Origin: JACQXM01 sp964569425
Lineage (GTDB): Bacteria; Planctomycetota; Phycisphaerae; UBA1845
Assembly (NCBI GenBank): GCA_964569425.1
Contig: CAZMVD010000015.1
Coordinates: 1 to 55,057 of the forward strand
Direction: 5' to 3'
DNA length: 55,057 nucleotides
A program made the position numbers and the translations under genes. The notes beneath the pieces are model-generated. The model was not told the DNA's origin. It saw only the letters and a program-made list of their open reading frames with translations, and did no database searches. Positions 50,531-55,057 of the stretch are shown one piece after another. Position 1 is the first letter of the stretch. The number at the start of each line of letters is the position of its first letter.

Positions 50531-51292
50531 ATGCGCCGCCCCCTCATCGCCGGCAACTGGAAAATGCACAAGACGCTGCCCGAAGCGCGGGAACTCGTGG
50601 CCGCGTTGCGAACCGGGCTGGAAACGACGCCCGCCGCGGGCGGCGCCGACGTGCTCATCTGTCCGCCGTTCACGCTCTTGTTCCCCATGGCCAAGGCCGT
50701 TGCCGGATCGGCCATTCAGATGGGCGCTCAGAACACGCATGAGGAGGCGCACGGCGCCTTTACCGGCGAGGTGTCCGTGTCCATGCTGAAGGAGACCGGC
50801 TGTACGCACATTATCGTCGGCCACAGCGAACGTCGCCATGTGTTTGGCGAAGTGGCTGACCGTCTGGCCCGCAAGGTCCGCGCCGTCACGGCCGCCGGGC
50901 TTACCGCCATCTATTGCGTGGGCGAGACGCTCGCCCAGCGCGAAGAACAGGCCACCGAGTCCGTGGTCGGCCGACAGCTTCAGGAAGTGATCGCCCGCGA
51001 CGTCCCCGCCGACCGGCTGGTCATCGCCTATGAGCCGGTGTGGGCCATTGGAACGGGGCGAAACGCCACTCCCGCCCAAGCCCAGGAGGTCCACGCGTAC
51101 ATCCGCCGCCGCCTGGCCGAGTTGTACGATCCCGCCGTCGCGGGCCGCCTGCGCATCGTTTATGGCGGCAGCGTCAAGCCGTCCAACGCCGCCGACCTGC
51201 TGGCCCAACCGGACGTGGACGGCGCCCTGGTCGGGGGGGCGTGCTTGGTGGCGGAGGACTTTCTCGCTATCATACGCGCCGCTCGGTCGTAG
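50531..51292 (+). CDS. tpiA: Triose-phosphate isomerase
   Basis: 253 residues, the normal length. It interconverts dihydroxyacetone phosphate and glyceraldehyde 3-phosphate in glycolysis. RPLIAGNWKMHKTLPEA opens the fold; IIVGHSERRHVFGE holds the catalytic His, AYEPVWAIGTGR the catalytic Glu and loop 6, and VYGGSVKPSN the phosphate loop. GGAGGT precedes the ATG. tpiA followed by secG is a common order in bacteria. Confidence 0.97.
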   Translation: MRRPLIAGNWKMHKTLPEARELVAALRTGLETTPAAGGADVLICPPFTLLFPMAKAVAGSAIQMGAQNTHEEAHGAFTGEVSVSMLKETGCTHIIVGHSERRHVFGEVADRLARKVRAVTAAGLTAIYCVGETLAQREEQATESVVGRQLQEVIARDVPADRLVIAYEPVWAIGTGRNATPAQAQEVHAYIRRRLAELYDPAVAGRLRIVYGGSVKPSNAADLLAQPDVDGALVGGACLVAEDFLAIIRAARS

Positions 51293-51418
51293 GAAGGGAG
51301 GCCGCCCCCTTGCGTTGACCCATCGTGTCGGCGAAGGGGTCGGCATTGTGACGCCCTTCGGATTTCACAGGATCAGCCCGATGTGACGGCGTCGGGGCCG
51401 CGGAAAAGGTATCTGCAC

Positions 51419-51964
51419 ATGAGTATGTTGGCCATGACCTGGGGGCAGTGGTTCTTGGGGCTCGTTCTCTTCGGACTCTGCTGCCTTTTGATTCTTGTTA
51501 TTCTGCTGCAAAAGGGCCGCGGTGGCGGACTGACCGGCGCTTTTGGCGGCGCGGGGGGGTCCAGCGCGTTCGGCGCCAAGACCGGCGATGTGTTCACGTG
51601 GATCACCGTCGTCGTTGCCTCGTTGTTTCTTGTCCTTTCCATTGTAGCCAATTTCGTTTTCGACCAGTCCGCTGAGCTTCGACCCAGGGCGGTTCAGGCC
51701 GCTCCGGTTGACGTAGTTCCTTCCACCGGCCCGGAGGGACAGGCTATACCCATCTCGGTAACCACAGATGGGGGTGAAGCGATGCCCATTACGGTAACCC
51801 CGGTGGCACCGCCGACTGATCCGGCAGCGCCACCTGCGGAGCCGCCGCCCTCCTCCGGTGAGACCCCGCCGGCTCAACCGGAACCGGAAACCGATTCCGC
51901 CGAGCCAGGGGCGGAGCCGCAGGACGAGGCCGACCGGCTGGCCGAGGAACCCACCACTCCATGA
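51419..51964 (+). CDS. secG: Preprotein translocase subunit SecG with long acidic tail
   Basis: 181 residues, more than twice the normal 75-110. Residues 1-80 are SecG: a helix (FLGLVLFGLCCLLILVILLQ), the loop KGRGGGLTGAFGGAGGSSAFGAKTG, then a second helix (TWITVVVASLFLVLSIVANFVF). The remaining 100 residues are Pro/Ala/Glu-rich and acidic (PPTDPAAPPAEPPPSSGETPP-type), likely disordered, with no known motif. The start at 51419 has AAAGG upstream. The stop overlaps yicC by 4 nt. Confidence 0.93.
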   Translation: MSMLAMTWGQWFLGLVLFGLCCLLILVILLQKGRGGGLTGAFGGAGGSSAFGAKTGDVFTWITVVVASLFLVLSIVANFVFDQSAELRPRAVQAAPVDVVPSTGPEGQAIPISVTTDGGEAMPITVTPVAPPTDPAAPPAEPPPSSGETPPAQPEPETDSAEPGAEPQDEADRLAEEPTTP

Positions 51965-52845
51965 TTCAGTCGATGACCGGATTCGGCACCGCGGAGCACG
52001 TCGAAAACGGCGCCACGTGGATTGTCGAGTTGCGCAGCGTCAACCATCGCTACCTCAAGCTGTCGGTCCGCCTTCCGGAAACGTGCCAGTTCGCCGAAGC
52101 CGCGGTGGAGCGGATCCTGCGCGAGCGGCTGACGCGGGGGAGCGTGACCTATTCGCTGCGCGTTCATGGCAGCGACAACGCTGCGGTCGCAACGATGAAC
52201 CTGACCGTGCTCCAGGCCTATGCCGATCAACTGGGCCGCGTGCGACTGCCCGATTCGGTCCGGGGCACTATTGATCTGGCGCAGCTGGCGCAACTCCCGG
52301 GCGTGACCGACATGCCGGAATTGGACGACGAAACCCGGCGGATCCAGCTTGGGATCATCGAACAGGTGACGCACCGTGCCATTGACGACCTGAGCCGTAT
52401 GCGGCGCGAAGAAGGGCAGGCACTGCGCGCCGCGCTCAACGAGAGCCTCGCGGGCACGCGGGAACGGCTCGACGTGGTGGCGCAGCGCGCCCCGCTGACC
52501 ATCGTGGAGTACCATGAGCGGTTGCACACGCGCGTGGCGCAACTCGTGCGTGAGGGCGGGTACGAGCTGGGGGCTGAAAACCTCGCGCGCGAAGTCGCCT
52601 TGTATGCGGAGCGTTGTGACGTTGCGGAAGAGATTACGCGGCTGCGTTCGCACCTTGACCAGTTCGTGGAACTTTGCGATCGCGCCGAGCCGGTGGGGCG
52701 CACGCTCGATTTCCTTTCTCAGGAGCTGCTCCGCGAAGCCAACACCATCGCGTCGAAGAGCAACGACGCACTGATCGCGCGCCACATCGTGGAGATCAAG
52801 GGACTCATCGACCGCGTGAAAGAACAGGTTCAGAACATCGAGTGA
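51961..52845 (+). CDS. yicC: YicC-family endoribonuclease
   Basis: 294 residues, family-length. IQSMTGFGTAEHVENGATW and ELRSVNHRYLKLSVRLPE are the N-terminal signature; the C-terminal DUF1732 helix reads LDFLSQELLREANTIASKS. Members cleave small RNAs in E. coli. It overlaps secG by 4 nt, with gmk following 33 bp later: a YicC-Gmk pair is usual. Confidence 0.92.
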   Translation: MIQSMTGFGTAEHVENGATWIVELRSVNHRYLKLSVRLPETCQFAEAAVERILRERLTRGSVTYSLRVHGSDNAAVATMNLTVLQAYADQLGRVRLPDSVRGTIDLAQLAQLPGVTDMPELDDETRRIQLGIIEQVTHRAIDDLSRMRREEGQALRAALNESLAGTRERLDVVAQRAPLTIVEYHERLHTRVAQLVREGGYELGAENLAREVALYAERCDVAEEITRLRSHLDQFVELCDRAEPVGRTLDFLSQELLREANTIASKSNDALIARHIVEIKGLIDRVKEQVQNIE

Positions 52846-52878
52846 GGTGTCCTTCGGTCCCCGCCGGAGGAAGTCGCC

Positions 52879-53457
52879 ATGCGAACACGCGGCAGGCTTA
52901 TCGTCATCAGCGGACCCAGCGGCGCGGGGAAAACGTCCATCTGCCAGGCGCTGTTGCGTGAGCTGCCGAACGCGGTGTGGAGTGTATCGGCCACGACGCG
53001 CCCGCCGCGCCCCGGGGACGTTGCCGGCGTTTCCTATGAGTTTCTTTCCCCCGAGGAATTTGCCCGCCGTGAATCGGGGGGCGAATTCCTGGAATCCGCG
53101 GAATACGTGGGTCACCGATACGGAACGCCCCGCGGCCCCGTGGAAGTCGCTTTGGGCGCCGGTAAGTTCGTGATCCTGGAAATCGACGTGCAGGGCGGGG
53201 TTCAGATCGCGCGGAGAATGCCGGAATCGGTCCGCGTTTTCGTGCTTCCGCCGGATGCCGCCTCCCTTCGGGCCCGGCTGGAAGGCCGGCGAACGGAAGC
53301 TGCTGACCAGCTCGCCAAGCGGCTGGAAAAGGCCGACGGGGAGATTGCCGTGGCCCGCGACAGCGGGTGCTACACGCATTTCGTGGTTAATGATATACTG
53401 GAGCACACGGTAGACGAGGTGAAACGCATTATCCTTGAGGAGCACAGAACCGCATGA
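52879..53457 (+). CDS. gmk: Guanylate kinase
   Basis: 192 residues. GRLIVISGPSGAGKTSICQAL is the P-loop start; SVSATTRPPRPGDVAGVSYEF (GMP-binding) and ILEIDVQGGVQIA follow, with a LID region RTEAADQLAKRLEKA. It converts GMP to GDP with ATP. GGAGG is upstream of the ATG. The stop overlaps rpoZ by 4 nt. Confidence 0.97.
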   Translation: MRTRGRLIVISGPSGAGKTSICQALLRELPNAVWSVSATTRPPRPGDVAGVSYEFLSPEEFARRESGGEFLESAEYVGHRYGTPRGPVEVALGAGKFVILEIDVQGGVQIARRMPESVRVFVLPPDAASLRARLEGRRTEAADQLAKRLEKADGEIAVARDSGCYTHFVVNDILEHTVDEVKRIILEEHRTA

Positions 53458-53678
53458 TTGAAGCACTGCGCAACGACGAACTCATGGACAAGCTCGGCGG
53501 TCGGTTTAAGCTCGCCGCCCTGATCCAGCGACGCTGGCTCCAGCTCATGCAGGGCGCGCGCCCCATGGTCGAAGCCAAGGGCGTCACGGAAATGGAACTC
53601 ATCGTCCGCGAGATCCTCGAGGGGAAGATCAACTACGAGATGGTTGAAGAAGAAGCGGACGTGGATGCCGCCTCCTGA
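53454..53678 (+). CDS. rpoZ: RNA polymerase omega subunit
   Basis: 74 residues. GGRFKLAALIQRRWLQLMQGARP matches the conserved omega core (R-F-x-L-A-x-L/V-A/I-x-x-R-A-x-Q-L). Overlaps gmk by 4 nt and the flavoprotein gene by 14 nt. The gmk-rpoZ-coaC order is widely conserved. Confidence 0.9.
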   Translation: MIEALRNDELMDKLGGRFKLAALIQRRWLQLMQGARPMVEAKGVTEMELIVREILEGKINYEMVEEEADVDAAS

Positions 53679-54252
53679 CCCGACTCCGTTCGACCTGTCC
53701 GGCTACGAAACGCTCGTTTGCGTGTGCGGAGGGATTGCCGCCTACAAAGTCGCCGGAATCGTCTCCGAACTTGCCCAGCGCGGGGCGGGCGTCACCGTGG
53801 CCATGACCGCTGCGGCGCGCCGATTTGTCACCCCGCTGACCTTTCAGGCACTGAGCGGGCGCGCGGTGTTAACCAGCCTGTGGTGGGCCCCGACCCCGCA
53901 GGACGTACAACATATCGCTGCCGCGGCGCGCGCCGATCTTCTGCTGGTGGCGCCCGCGACGGCCAACATCATCGGTAAAATCGCCGCGGGACTGGCCGAC
54001 GACCTGGTCTCGACACTGGTGATCAGCGCCGCCTGCCCCGTGATGCTGGCCCCGGCGATGAACAACCACATGTGGGAGAACGCCATGGTGCAGCGCAATG
54101 TGCGTCTACTGCAGGAGCAGGGCATGGACATCGTCGGTCCCGGGGAGGGCTGGCTCGCCTGTCGAAGCATCGGCCCCGGCCGCCTGGCCGAAGCGCAGAG
54201 CATACTCGATGCCGTTTGCACACGGCTGAAGGCGCACCCGCCGCGCGGTTAA
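53665..54252 (+). CDS. coaC: Phosphopantothenoylcysteine decarboxylase-type flavoprotein
   Basis: 195 residues, the single-domain CoaC form. ETLVCVCGGIAAYKVAGIVSEL (FMN site), HIAAAARADLLLVAPATANIIGKIA with the catalytic His, and PAMNNHMW are the flavoprotein signatures; a substrate-recognition Cys follows in GWLACRSIGPGRLAE. It decarboxylates 4'-phosphopantothenoyl-cysteine for coenzyme A. The fused CoaB half is missing, so the synthetase must lie elsewhere. The start at 53665 is chosen; TTG at 53644 is a longer alternative. Confidence 0.9.
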   Translation: MPPPDPTPFDLSGYETLVCVCGGIAAYKVAGIVSELAQRGAGVTVAMTAAARRFVTPLTFQALSGRAVLTSLWWAPTPQDVQHIAAAARADLLLVAPATANIIGKIAAGLADDLVSTLVISAACPVMLAPAMNNHMWENAMVQRNVRLLQEQGMDIVGPGEGWLACRSIGPGRLAEAQSILDAVCTRLKAHPPRG

Positions 54253-54297
54253 TGCGCCGGTATCTTTCTGATCCCCCCCTCCCCAAACGGGTTCCTG

Positions 54298-55057
<760 letters not shown>

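Overview
The window is GC-rich and tightly packed, with about 44 protein genes and no RNA gene that I can recognise. The gene set points to a planctomycete, probably of the Phycisphaerae side of that phylum. The evidence is: dockerin-like calcium motifs on several exported or membrane proteins; both PEP-CTERM and IPTL-CTERM-type sorting tails; large cysteine-rich cohesin-like surface proteins; an LptD-type outer-membrane protein; the futalosine menaquinone enzyme MqnE; and paired ECF sigma/anti-sigma genes. The lineage is inferred from gene content only.

Layout. 1-317 holds five parS-like centromere sites; two more lie at 29475-29553. They share an extended architecture: a 16-bp palindrome flanked at exactly 3 bp by GCGCAA on the left and TTGCGC on the right. 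This suggests an origin-proximal chromosome segment, although parA, parB and dnaA are not in the window. 388-4743 carries a TauE/DsbD_2-type membrane protein, a GT2 glycosyltransferase, an ECF sigma factor with a dockerin-tailed membrane partner, and mqnE. 4907-13164 is a surface and regulation block: a 1244-residue cysteine-rich protein, an unexplained 0.9-kb stretch, a PEP-CTERM protein, a GT-C membrane glycosyltransferase, and a second sigma/zinc-anti-sigma pair. 13224-25763 holds pyrB, a DUF3857 gene pair (one member a probable transglutaminase, the other without the triad), an S41 peptidase, lptD, a GT4 glycosyltransferase and queA. 25861-32049 holds TauE, a small lipoprotein, GNAT, ACT and SRPBCC genes, argF with a lysine-rich tail beside the second parS pair, a thioesterase and a histidine phosphatase. 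32050-35305 is an accessory island: repeats, a decayed sorting-tail fragment, and an MrfA/YprA-type helicase behind a promoter with a palindromic operator. 35306-40912 holds a DCC/lipase-maturation-factor fusion, a triple TRASH-like metal-binding protein, an IPTL-CTERM cysteine-rich protein and an orphan sucC.

41166-46532 is a pilus-ATPase neighbourhood: a PilT-type ATPase, a membrane-anchored GspE/PilB-like protein with a ruined Walker A, a CvpA-like membrane protein, and a convergent membrane protein. 46545-50324 is a SIMPL, DUF58, VWA operon. 50531-54252 is a conserved housekeeping string (tpiA, secG, yicC, gmk, rpoZ, coaC). The window ends inside clpB.

How they work together: much of the window deals with the cell envelope (LPS export, glycosylation, sorted surface proteins, pilus motors). 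Two sigma/anti-sigma pairs are placed to connect surface state to transcription. Several promoters are close to the sigma-70 consensus, usually with a 16-bp spacer, and two genes (the first sigma factor and mqnE) look leaderless.
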